From Ectobacillus panaciterrae DSM 19096 (GTDB taxonomy: Bacteria > Bacillota > Bacilli > Bacillales > Bacillaceae_G), in assembly GCF_000430785.1 (NCBI RefSeq), contig NZ_AUMR01000058.1:1-33051 (forward strand): a DNA stretch of 33,051 nucleotides. Reading direction: 5' to 3'. The notes beneath the pieces were generated by a model. It searched no databases. It saw nothing but the letters and a program-made list of their open reading frames with translations, and was not told the origin of the DNA. Each line of letters begins with the position of its first letter. The stretch's first letter is position 1. The position numbers and the translations under genes are program-made. Shown piece by piece: positions 1 through 7,101 of the stretch.

Positions 1-100
1 TATGCCAAATAAAGGATAAGGAAAGTATGCCAAATAAAGGATAAGGAAAGTATGCCAAATAAAGGATAAGGAAAGTATGCCAAATAAAGGATAAGAAAAG
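1..100. repeat. 25-bp tandem repeat, four copies
   Basis: Four head-to-tail copies of a 25-bp unit beginning TATGCCAAATAAAGGATAAG. The first three copies are identical. The fourth differs by one base (GGAAAG to GAAAAG), after which the pattern decays. The array starts at the window edge, so it may extend further left. There are no spacers, so it is a minisatellite and not a CRISPR array. Confidence 0.9.
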
Positions 101-282
101 CATGCTAATAGAAGCAAATAATATCTACTGCCTTCTTTATGCACCTCACACTGAAATTCAAAAGGGATTCTTGAAGTGGGAGCTGTAATTCTCGCTGTTG
201 ATAAGCAACGGGTGACGAAAGTAAACGCAAGATTCTTTGAGATTCAATATACGTATGAAGCAGAACCGTCTCAAAGAAAATT

Positions 283-326
283 AAAAACGACCTTTTTCGA
301 ATCAATGACGGAAAAAGGTCGTTTTC
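283..326 (-). terminator. Bidirectional-looking intrinsic terminator after the GT-C gene
   Basis: A 15-bp perfect inverted repeat (AAAACGACCTTTTTC / GAAAAAGGTCGTTTT) lies just past the stop of the minus-strand glycosyltransferase. U-rich arms exist in both directions, so it could also end transcription entering from the left on the plus strand. Confidence 0.85.
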
Positions 327-347
327 TCATGTTATCTTTATTATTTG

Positions 348-1643
348 CTATACAAGTTCTTTAAGTTTGTTTTTATCCTTTTTTGAAAACCAAGTGTATT
401 GCAAGAGCTTGCTTATAAACACATTTATAAGAAATCCTATGTAAATAAAGATAATCGGCATTAATGGCAGGGTATATCGATCATATGCAAAGTAATAGTT
501 ATTTAAAAGTGTAAAGTATATTAAAATTAGGATTGTAAAAATGATTTCATTTCTTCTTTTACCTATAAGCGAAGCTAGGAGCATACTAATTTCTGCTGTT
601 TTAATTAAGTATCCACTCACAGCATTAATAGTTTCTTTGTTTATTTGGAAAATGGTTATTGGATAAAACTGTGACTGCCATTGAAGTTTTGTTTTAGCTA
701 CCAGCAAGCTGTAAAGATAAGTCTTAGGACTTTGGCTAATCCATTCATGAATACGCTCTTTTGCTTTTTCTTCCTCTGCTTTAAGTATATAATAAGCATC
801 TTCGCCTGCATGTTCTTGATCAATTGTCTTTAAGATTTCGTTTAAGGAGCCAGATGGATAGCCAACTCCTTGAAAGGTGCCTAATAAAAGAGGGTCGCCA
901 GCTCCGCCGGATAAGGGAATAAATTCTTTGAAATGAATGTAATTTCTTATCCACCATGGTCCTAACACCAAGATTAACGCTATAGCTGCTATGCCGATTT
1001 GTTTAAACATTAATTTTATCGGGTACTTTTTGAAAATGAAATAAATGAATAATAATATAGGATACAATGCTATAGTCGGTCGCAGATACAAACTTGAGAA
1101 ATAAAATAATAATACTAAGAAAAATGATTTCCAATCTTGCTTCTCAGCTAATCTAATTGAGAAATAAAATAAGAAAATCGAAAATGCAGTATAAGGTGCT
1201 TCTGTTAGGAGTAAATTGTCAATTACTACTTGAGGAATAAATATAGCGAGCATAAAACTTGCTATTAGCCCAACATAACCATTAAATATTTGCTTTCCAA
1301 GTTTATACGTTCCAAAAACTGATAATAATCCGTTCATAACCATAAATATTTTAGCTGCATATACTCCCAATGTCCCTTTTCCAAAAATACTGAATACCAA
1401 TGACAGCATGAGTGTAAAGCCAGGCATTATATGTACCGTAGGAGCATTGGGGTCATGATAGATTAACATTCTCTTTTCAAGAAATATGTAAGCACTTCTT
1501 CTATACCCTTCATCATCACTATTTATATTAAGGGTTAAACCATACTTATGTAATGCTAATAGCCTTAAAAAAGCTGCGATAAACAATATAATGAGAAGAG
1601 CTATATTTTTCTTATTACTAAAAATCGGATAACGATTCGTCAT
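348..1643 (-). CDS. GT-C fold membrane glycosyltransferase (GT39/ArnT-like)
   Basis: A 431-residue polytopic membrane protein with about ten or more hydrophobic segments. After the first membrane helix comes the loop motif NINSDDEGYRRSA (about residues 38-50); paired acidic residues there are typical of GT-C enzymes that use polyprenyl-phosphate sugars outside the membrane. The family (dolichyl-phosphate-mannose mannosyltransferase-like) transfers sugars to proteins, lipids or cell-wall polymers; the acceptor here cannot be told. The start follows GAAAGGAG at good spacing. The gene is monocistronic, with a strong terminator downstream. A truncated type A repeat lies in its upstream region in the same orientation. 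The family call is fairly sure, the substrate unknown. Confidence 0.75.
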   Translation of the reverse strand: MTNRYPIFSNKKNIALLIILFIAAFLRLLALHKYGLTLNINSDDEGYRRSAYIFLEKRMLIYHDPNAPTVHIMPGFTLMLSLVFSIFGKGTLGVYAAKIFMVMNGLLSVFGTYKLGKQIFNGYVGLIASFMLAIFIPQVVIDNLLLTEAPYTAFSIFLFYFSIRLAEKQDWKSFFLVLLFYFSSLYLRPTIALYPILLFIYFIFKKYPIKLMFKQIGIAAIALILVLGPWWIRNYIHFKEFIPLSGGAGDPLLLGTFQGVGYPSGSLNEILKTIDQEHAGEDAYYILKAEEEKAKERIHEWISQSPKTYLYSLLVAKTKLQWQSQFYPITIFQINKETINAVSGYLIKTAEISMLLASLIGKRRNEIIFTILILIYFTLLNNYYFAYDRYTLPLMPIIFIYIGFLINVFISKLLQYTWFSKKDKNKLKELV

Positions 1644-1694
1644 TCTTGTCTCCTTTCATAAATGCGAAAAATATGTATAGAAATAATTATTTTT

Positions 1695-1721
1695 GTATAA
1701 TAGCTTCCTCCTTTATTATAC
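1695..1721. repeat. Perfect 8-bp inverted repeat around an AAGGAGG sequence
   Basis: GTATAATA and TATTATAC flank an 11-nt loop. Read on the minus strand, the loop contains AAGGAGG and the arm contains TATAAT, a possible -10 box. It lies in the leader of the minus-strand glycosyltransferase, immediately beside the end of the truncated type A repeat. It may be promoter DNA or the junction left by the repeat. Confidence 0.4.
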
Positions 1722-1727
1722 GCCAAA

Positions 1728-1797
1728 ACTTCGTGGCGGCAGCGCCGAATGATCTCTTCCCACTATAAAAAGACGGTTTTTTATTCACGTGTATATA
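1728..1797 (-). repeat. Type A dispersed repeat, 3'-truncated copy
   Basis: Read on the minus strand, this begins TATATACACGTGAATAAA, continues ACCGTCTTTTTATAGTGGG and AGAGATCATTCGGCG, and then diverges. It matches the first roughly 65 bases of the copies at 3741, 24093 and 31323. It points toward the glycosyltransferase whose start codon is about 85 bp downstream. Confidence 0.75.
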
Positions 1798-1861
1798 GTC
1801 GGCTTTTTCTCTCTGTTTATCGCGTCTATTTTCTTGATATAACACCAACTTTATTACGCAT

Positions 1862-1926
1862 ATAAAATCGCTCCTATTTCTTGGAAAGTTTGGTCGCTTA
1901 CCATTATAACAGGAACGATTTTATTT
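1862..1926. repeat. Long-loop inverted repeat of unknown role
   Basis: ATAAAATCGCTCCT and AGGAACGATTTTAT form 14-bp arms with one mismatch, around a 34-nt loop, followed on the plus strand by TTTTG. It looks like a terminator or a small mobile-element remnant. The rest of the 350-bp gap between the two minus-strand genes holds only the truncated repeat and the YfmM terminator. Confidence 0.4.
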
Positions 1927-1947
1927 TTGTATATGAGCTAAAACAAA

Positions 1948-1994
1948 GGGGTATCCTAAAAGATTAGCGCTGTGCTAACCTTTTGGGATACCCT
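1948..1994 (-). terminator. Terminator of yfmM
   Basis: A roughly 20-bp stem (GGGTATCCTAAAAGATTAGC paired with GCTAACCTTTTGGGATACCC, two G:U pairs) immediately follows the stop codon on the minus strand and leads into CCCTTTGTTTT. Confidence 0.9.
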
Positions 1995-2000
1995 CATTGT

Positions 2001-3557
2001 TTAAAATACTTTAGTTGTCCAAGATTCACAATTCCAAATATCTGTCACAACATCTTGATAAAATTCCGGTTCATGGCAGATAATAAGAACGCTTCCCTTG
2101 TATGCTTGCAGGGCGCGCTTCAATTCATCTTTAGCGTCCACGTCTAAGTGGTTGGTAGGCTCGTCCAGCACAAGTATATTCGTTTCGCGGTTAATGAGTT
2201 TACATAAACGCACCTTTGCTTTCTCTCCGCCGCTCAGCACTTCTACTTTACTTTCAATATGCTTCGTTGTTAAACCGCATTTTGCGAGTGCTGCGCGTAC
2301 TTCGTATTGCGTAAAGGATGGGAATTCCTTCCATAATTCTTCGATGCATGTATTGTAGTTTGCTTCTTTTACTTCTTGTTCAAAGTAGCCGATATTCAAG
2401 TGATCTCCGCGCTGTACAGTTCCAGAGATTGGATTGATTTCGCCTAGAATACTCTTAAGCAATGTCGTTTTACCGATACCGTTCGCACCCATCAGCGCAA
2501 TCTTTTGTCCGCGCTCCATGCGAAGGTCCAGAGGCTTAGATAACGGGCTGTCATAGCCGATTACTAAGTCAGTGGCTTCAAAAATCAGCTTGCCGGATGT
2601 GCGGGCGTCTTTAAAGCGAAACTCCGGCTTCGGCTTTTCTTTCGCAAGCTCGATAATGTCCATCTTATCCAGCTTCTTCTGACGTGACATCGCCATGTTG
2701 CGCGTAGATACGCGGGCTTTGTTTCGCGCTACGAAATCCTTTAATTCGGAAATTTCCTGCTGCTGCTTTTTGTAGGCTGCTTCGAGCTGTTGTTTCTTTA
2801 CTTCATATATTTGCATAAAGTTGTCATAATCGCCTACATAGCGGTTCAATTCTTGATTTTCCATATGGTAAATCAAATTGATTACGCTGTTTAAGAACGG
2901 AATATCATGGGAAATAAGAATAAAGGCATTCTCGTAATCCTGCAAATAACGCTTCAGCCATTCAATATGCTTTTCGTCCAAATAGTTAGTAGGCTCGTCC
3001 AATAAAAGAATATCAGGCTTTTCAAGCAAAAGCTTCGCAAGCAATACCTTTGTACGCTGACCGCCGCTCAAATCATGAACATCACGATCTAAGCCAATAT
3101 CGTCTAGGCCAAGACCGCGCGCAATTTCTTCTACTTTTGAATCAATGATATAGAAGTCATTGTTTGTCAGTATATCTTGGATTGTCCCTACATCTTCAAG
3201 CATTTTCTCAAGTTCTTCAGGCGTCGCTTCACCCATTTTTTCATAAATGCCGTTCATTTCTGCTTCCATATTGAATAGATACTGGAACGCACCCTTCAAT
3301 GCATCGCGGATTGTCATGCCTTTTGCCAGTACGGCATGCTGGTCAAGGTAGCCGACACGCATGTTTTTAGACCATTCTACCTTGCCCTCATCCGGCTCAA
3401 GCTTACCTGTAATGATGTTCATAAATGTGGATTTTCCCTCGCCGTTTGCGCCGATTAATCCGATGTGCTCCCCTTTTAAAAGACGGAAGGACACGTTATT
3501 GAAAATCGCGCGGTCTCCAAAGCCGTGGCTTAAGTTGCTTACTGTTAGAATACTCAT
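2001..3557 (-). CDS. yfmM: ABC-F family ATPase YfmM
   Basis: A 518-residue soluble protein with two ABC ATPase domains and no membrane segments, the hallmark of ABC-F proteins, which act on ribosomes and not as transporters. Domain 1 has Walker A GANGEGKST (about residues 36-44), signature LSGGQ and Walker B ILLLDEPTNYLD. A charged linker (about 240-300) follows. Domain 2 has GANGIGKTT, LSGGEKAK and LVLDEPTNHLD. Length and the opening MSILTVSNLSHGFGDRAIF fit Bacillus YfmM. The frame stays open upstream to a GTG, but that codon overlaps the ribosome binding site AAAGGTG, which is correctly spaced for the ATG chosen here. The gene has its own terminator. Known relatives rescue stalled ribosomes or give antibiotic resistance; the exact role here is inferred. 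Confidence 0.9.
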   Translation of the reverse strand: MSILTVSNLSHGFGDRAIFNNVSFRLLKGEHIGLIGANGEGKSTFMNIITGKLEPDEGKVEWSKNMRVGYLDQHAVLAKGMTIRDALKGAFQYLFNMEAEMNGIYEKMGEATPEELEKMLEDVGTIQDILTNNDFYIIDSKVEEIARGLGLDDIGLDRDVHDLSGGQRTKVLLAKLLLEKPDILLLDEPTNYLDEKHIEWLKRYLQDYENAFILISHDIPFLNSVINLIYHMENQELNRYVGDYDNFMQIYEVKKQQLEAAYKKQQQEISELKDFVARNKARVSTRNMAMSRQKKLDKMDIIELAKEKPKPEFRFKDARTSGKLIFEATDLVIGYDSPLSKPLDLRMERGQKIALMGANGIGKTTLLKSILGEINPISGTVQRGDHLNIGYFEQEVKEANYNTCIEELWKEFPSFTQYEVRAALAKCGLTTKHIESKVEVLSGGEKAKVRLCKLINRETNILVLDEPTNHLDVDAKDELKRALQAYKGSVLIICHEPEFYQDVVTDIWNCESWTTKVF

Positions 3558-3740
3558 ATGTTTATGCACCTTTTTCTTTATAGTAAAGTTTATGAAACTG
3601 TAAGATTGGCATTATAAAAGAAAGCTCCAAAAAGAGCACTCCCTTATAGATTATAGCGAAGTTGGATACAGGATTAAAGAGGGCTCGATTGGAAATTATA
3701 TGTTTCTATTTTGTGTGAAAGAATTATATATAAATGCAAC

Positions 3741-3920
3741 TATATACAAGTGAATAAAAAAATCATCTTTTTATAGTGGGGCGAGAGCATCCGGCGACGT
3801 GCAGAAGCGGTCAAACCCTTGGTCCATGCAAGGGTAAACTAGAGAGAGGAAGTAAGTGCCAATGCCGTTTTGTTCGAAATAGCAAATGAAAACGTCGAAA
3901 TTATAAAATATTTATATATA
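3741..3920 (+). repeat. Type A dispersed repeat, copy 2
   Basis: Begins TATATACAAGTGAATAAA and carries the core GAGAGCATCCGGCGACGTGC, then GAAGCGGTCAAACC and ATGCAAGGGTAAAC. Within the core, CCCTTG and CAAGGG form a perfect short hairpin around GTCCATG. It ends in an AT-rich stretch (ATTATAAAATATTTATATA). A type B copy follows directly. The region from 3570 to here holds nothing else recognisable. Confidence 0.8.
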
Positions 3921-4100
3921 TAAAAATCGACATGAACTTTTCTTTTAGGGGGAGAGATCATCTGGCTAAGCGTAGAAGCGGTCAAACCCTTTTCGTGGCC
4001 CATGTAGAGGTAAACCATAGAGAGGGAGTGAGCGCAGTTTCCCTTTTGTTTAATTTGGCAAACGATAGATATGTCGGAATAACAAAGTGGACTTATATAG
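3921..4100 (+). repeat. Type B dispersed repeat, copy 1
   Basis: Begins AAAAATCGACATGAACTTTTC, shares the core GAAGCGGTCAAACCCTTTTC with type A, and ends ATATGTCGGAATAACAAAG followed by TGGACTTATATAG. Ends with CGACAT on the left and ATGTCG on the right suggest short terminal inverted repeats. GGGGGAGA near the left can pair with TTTCCC near the right. An open frame crosses it but is not a gene. Confidence 0.8.
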
Positions 4101-4464
4101 CTGAGAAAACCACAGAGGCTTGCCCTGTAGGAAGTCAGATTACCAAATGTTTCAATGGAGGAATAAAAGAGAATTAATAAGTACAGCTGCTGAAAAAGAT
4201 ATAATACAGGTTTTTTAAAAGGAAGGAAGAACAGTCTTAAACCTTACAGCTTCAATCATTTCTCTTATCGCTTTAGTGAAGGGGATTTTTCTATATAAAT
4301 ATAATTCCTCTGCTTGATAATGGTATTATTTCCCGAAGGTAAAGCGTGTGATATTTTCCTTATAAGAGAAGCAGTGGCAGGGTAAAAGATGATAAAATAA
4401 AAGAATAGCCATTTTGTTAGGGACAAAAATAATTTCATTATTTCATATAAGAGGGAGATATGAA
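4101..4464. other. Intergenic stretch without a recognised gene
   Basis: Between the type B repeat and the AlbA_2-type gene. Only a weak distant inverted pair is visible (CGCTTTA near 4269 and TAAAGCG near 4340). The missing N-terminal AlbA_2 domain of the next gene was looked for here and not found. Confidence 0.5.
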
Positions 4465-5874
4465 GTGAATAACAATTCCACTCACATGATCGATTATTCA
4501 TTAATTTCACAGGATAGTTTAATTTTAGAGCACTATGGATTAAATGAGCTGAACTTTGAATCCGTCAAAAGCTATCGGCAAAGGTTTGCAGCTGTAAAGC
4601 CCGATCATCCGTGGAACGGACTGGAGATGAAGGAATTTCTTTATAAGATCGGCGCTTGGGGAAAGATGCGCAACACAAGCAAGGAAGGATTAACACTGGC
4701 CGGACTGTTGATGTTCAGCGAGGAAAGAATGATTACAGAAGTTTTGCCGCAATACTTTCTTGAGTATCGGGAAAACTTGGAGGATATAATAAGTGCGGAA
4801 TGGTCGCACCGTTTTACTTCTCAAGATGGTACATGGTCCGGCAATGTGTACGACTTTTATTTCCGAACGATGGAGCGTGTAACGGGTGATATATCCGGAC
4901 ATAGGAATGAAGATTGGATTCGTTCCAGCTTACATGAAGCGGTCATAAATGCGATTGTGCATGCTGATTACTACGGTGAAGGCGGTATTGTCATTGAGAA
5001 AGATAAAAATACATTTCGTTTCGCTAATCCCGGTCTGCTGCGTACATCGGTTGAGCAGGTATTCGAGGGAGGCATCAGCAACTTACGCAATCCTAATGTA
5101 TTTAAAATGTTCATTTTAATTGATTTGTGTAAACGCGCTGGATCTGGTGTGCGCAATATAGAAACAGCTTCCAAGCATTTGCAGTGGGACATGCCAAGCT
5201 TCATACAAGATAGTGAGAGTGACCGGACAATTTTAACGCTGCGTGTAAAATCTTTCAGGAGCGAGGATCCAGCGGCAGAAATAGAACTAGATGAGGCTGC
5301 GGAAGAGATATTTTTAGAAGAAATGGAGCTAGAATCGAACTCCTATAATAAAAATCCGAACTCCGTAAATAACGAAAACGACTCCATGAATAACGGAATA
5401 GACTCCTATAATAACGGTAATAACTCCTTGAATAACGAACCAAGCTCCTATAATAGTGACATTAACTCCGTAAATAGCGAAGAGAACTCCTATAATAACG
5501 GTAATAACTCCGTAAATAACGAAACAGAGAATGGTGTCGAATCATTTGTTTTGGAGGAAGAGGAGTATATGCAGCCTGAAGCAGTATATACAGAATCAGA
5601 AGTACAGGAAGAGGATATGGAAGAAGTGTTATGGAGAATTGCTGAGCTGGCGCGAAAGAAAAAGCGTCTTAGCCCGAGTGTTATGGAAGAGATTATTTTA
5701 CAGCTATGTGCGCAGCGGCCTCTTATGCTAAAGGAATTCGCTTACTTATTAGAGAGAACACCGGACGGACTTAGAAATAATTATTTGGCAAAGCTTTTGG
5801 ATAAGGGGAAAATTCGATTAAAATACCCCGATCAAGTTAACCATCCAAAGCAAGCCTATTTGATTATGAAGTAA
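4465..5874 (+). CDS. AlbA_2/RecG-C-type ATP-binding regulator, lacking its N-terminal domain
   Basis: A 469-residue protein matching the C-terminal two thirds of AlbA_2 (Schlafen-like) ATP-binding regulators. Residues 20-130 carry the family block LEHYGLNELNFESVKSYR and NHPWNG-like DHPWNGLEMKEF. The GHKL-type ATPase motif HEAVINAIVHADY lies near 157-170, with FANPG following. Residues 292-354 are nine 7-residue Asn/Ser repeats, and the end (about 385-468) looks like a winged helix. Full-length relatives begin with an AlbA_2 DNA-binding domain of about 150 residues; it is absent. GTG 4465 was chosen because GGGAG precedes it; the frame is open to a TTG at 4414. Dispersed repeats lie upstream. 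It is probably a truncated remnant, though expression remains possible. Confidence 0.7.
   Translation: MNNNSTHMIDYSLISQDSLILEHYGLNELNFESVKSYRQRFAAVKPDHPWNGLEMKEFLYKIGAWGKMRNTSKEGLTLAGLLMFSEERMITEVLPQYFLEYRENLEDIISAEWSHRFTSQDGTWSGNVYDFYFRTMERVTGDISGHRNEDWIRSSLHEAVINAIVHADYYGEGGIVIEKDKNTFRFANPGLLRTSVEQVFEGGISNLRNPNVFKMFILIDLCKRAGSGVRNIETASKHLQWDMPSFIQDSESDRTILTLRVKSFRSEDPAAEIELDEAAEEIFLEEMELESNSYNKNPNSVNNENDSMNNGIDSYNNGNNSLNNEPSSYNSDINSVNSEENSYNNGNNSVNNETENGVESFVLEEEEYMQPEAVYTESEVQEEDMEEVLWRIAELARKKKRLSPSVMEEIILQLCAQRPLMLKEFAYLLERTPDGLRNNYLAKLLDKGKIRLKYPDQVNHPKQAYLIMK
5338..5526 (+). repeat. In-frame 21-bp minisatellite, nine units
   Basis: Nine tandem 21-bp units of the pattern AACTCCTATAATAACGGTAA encode heptads such as NSYNNGN and NSVNNEN. 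Units alternate roughly between a Tyr form and a Val form. Because the unit is a multiple of three, changes in copy number keep the reading frame. It forms a hydrophilic linker between the ATPase part and the C-terminal winged helix. Confidence 0.9.
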
Positions 5875-5900
5875 AGAGGGGGGTGAAACCCTCTTTTCTT
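5874..5900 (+). terminator. Terminator after the AlbA_2-type gene
   Basis: AAGAGGG and CCCTCTT form a hairpin around GGGTGAAA, followed by TTCTTG, starting at the stop codon. Confidence 0.75.
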
Positions 5901-5935
5901 GTATTTCCCGGGAATTGGAAGAAGGAGGAATAATG

Positions 5936-6847
5936 ATGACTGTCTGGAAACCGGAATATGTAGTAACAGAAGGTTTAGCCCGCAGTTTAATAGAGAAGCA
6001 GTTTCCTACACTGTCACCTGTTTCTCTGTATGCTTTAGGAGAAGGATTTGATAATACTGTCTATTGTGTTAATAAACAATTCGTGTTCCGGTTCCCAAGG
6101 CGTGAAATTGCAGTTCGTTTACTACAGACAGAAGGTAGCATCTTGCCATCCCTTGTTCCGATTTTGCCGCTCCCCATTCCTGAACCAATCTATTTCGGCG
6201 GGGCGAATTCGGATTACCCTTGGTCTTTTATCGGATATAAAGCGGTAAAGGGTAAGACAGTTATGCATCTTACACCATTACAGCGGAAGGGAATGACAAA
6301 GCCGCTCGCCGTTTTTTTGCGCAAGCTGCATAGCTTCCCTGTATCGAAAGCAAAGAAACTGGGTGTGCCCTATGATGAATTGGACCGTTTACATATAGCA
6401 AAGCGGAAGCCTATATTAGAAGAACAAGTGAAGCAAATTATGGATTTACAGCTGTATGATAATAGGCAGGTTCTGCGAGAGTATATTTTAGAGCTGCGCA
6501 GCTGCGAAAATATATCCCAGGAAACACTCGTCCACGGTGACCTTCACATCCGTAATGTAGTAGCAGACGAAGAAGGGAGCCTGGCCGGTGTAATAGACTG
6601 GGGAGATGTGCATATCGGAAATCGTGCTGTGGATTTAGCAGCTGTTTACAGCTTGCTGCTGCCGGGGGATCGGCAGCATTTTTATGGGATATATGGAGAA
6701 GTCGAAACGCAAGAGAAGGAACTTGCGAGATTTCGCGCTGTTTTTACGAATACAGTGCTTCTTCTATATGGGTACGACAAGAAAGATACAGCGCTTGTCA
6801 AACTGGCACAAGAGAGTTTGCAGCTTGCATTGGCGGAGGCTGTCTAA
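5936..6847 (+). CDS. APH-family phosphotransferase
   Basis: A 303-residue aminoglycoside phosphotransferase/choline kinase-fold protein. The catalytic loop HGDLHIRN is at residues 200-207 (D202 is the expected base) and the metal-binding motif VIDWGD has D221. The N-terminal lobe shows LGEGFDNTVY and FRFPRR, consistent with the nucleotide-binding lobe. Members phosphorylate small molecules such as aminoglycosides, macrolides or metabolites; the substrate here is not predictable, so resistance should not be assumed. AAGGAGG at 5922 is best spaced for the second of two adjacent ATG codons. It has its own promoter space and a strong terminator. Confidence 0.8.
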   Translation: MTVWKPEYVVTEGLARSLIEKQFPTLSPVSLYALGEGFDNTVYCVNKQFVFRFPRREIAVRLLQTEGSILPSLVPILPLPIPEPIYFGGANSDYPWSFIGYKAVKGKTVMHLTPLQRKGMTKPLAVFLRKLHSFPVSKAKKLGVPYDELDRLHIAKRKPILEEQVKQIMDLQLYDNRQVLREYILELRSCENISQETLVHGDLHIRNVVADEEGSLAGVIDWGDVHIGNRAVDLAAVYSLLLPGDRQHFYGIYGEVETQEKELARFRAVFTNTVLLLYGYDKKDTALVKLAQESLQLALAEAV

Positions 6848-6881
6848 AAAGGCAAAAGAAATCATTCTTTTGCCTTTTTCA
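6846..6881 (+). terminator. Strong terminator after the APH-family gene
   Basis: A 15-bp perfect stem AAAAAGGCAAAAGAA / TTCTTTTGCCTTTTT around ATCA, overlapping the stop codon. Confidence 0.95.
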
Positions 6882-6909
6882 TTTGCAGTAATGAATTGGG
6901 ATTGGATAG

Positions 6910-7062
6910 TATGATATGTTGATGGAAGCAATTCTCGTTTTAGCGGTTCTCGGCCAGCAGTATAAGCTGCGTTCGGTAAATTCATATGCTCATACGGAGC
7001 CGCTTGTGTCTTTGCGAGTAAAGGATGGATTGAAGCTGCAGATCTCGCGGCGTATTACATAA
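6910..7062 (+). pseudogene. Cytochrome P450 C-terminal relic
   Basis: An open fragment of about 50 codons reads MLMEAILVLAVLGQQYKLRS then EPLVSLRVKDGLKLQISRR and a stop. This matches the last part of bacterial P450s, the helix after the haem cysteine loop and the terminal EPLVTLRPK-type strand. The haem-binding Cys region and everything before it are missing, because a strong terminator and the previous gene lie directly upstream. It is therefore a deletion remnant. The call rests on remembered family pattern, not on a search. Confidence 0.6.
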
Positions 7063-7101
7063 AATATATGATGAAGGAGGAGGTGGCTTAGATGAATAGG
7101 T

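Noticed and set aside
176-364. 62-codon plus-strand frame near the left edge
   Set aside because: It reads through the terminator of the opposite gene. It could be the tail of a lost gene, but no family or start signal supports it.
3932-4177. 81-codon open frame on the plus strand
   Set aside because: It lies inside the type B repeat; the matching region of the other copy (24361) does not keep the frame, and no ribosome binding site fits.
5338-5526. CRISPR-like regular repeats
   Set aside because: The units are contiguous without spacers, stay in frame and lie inside a coding region.
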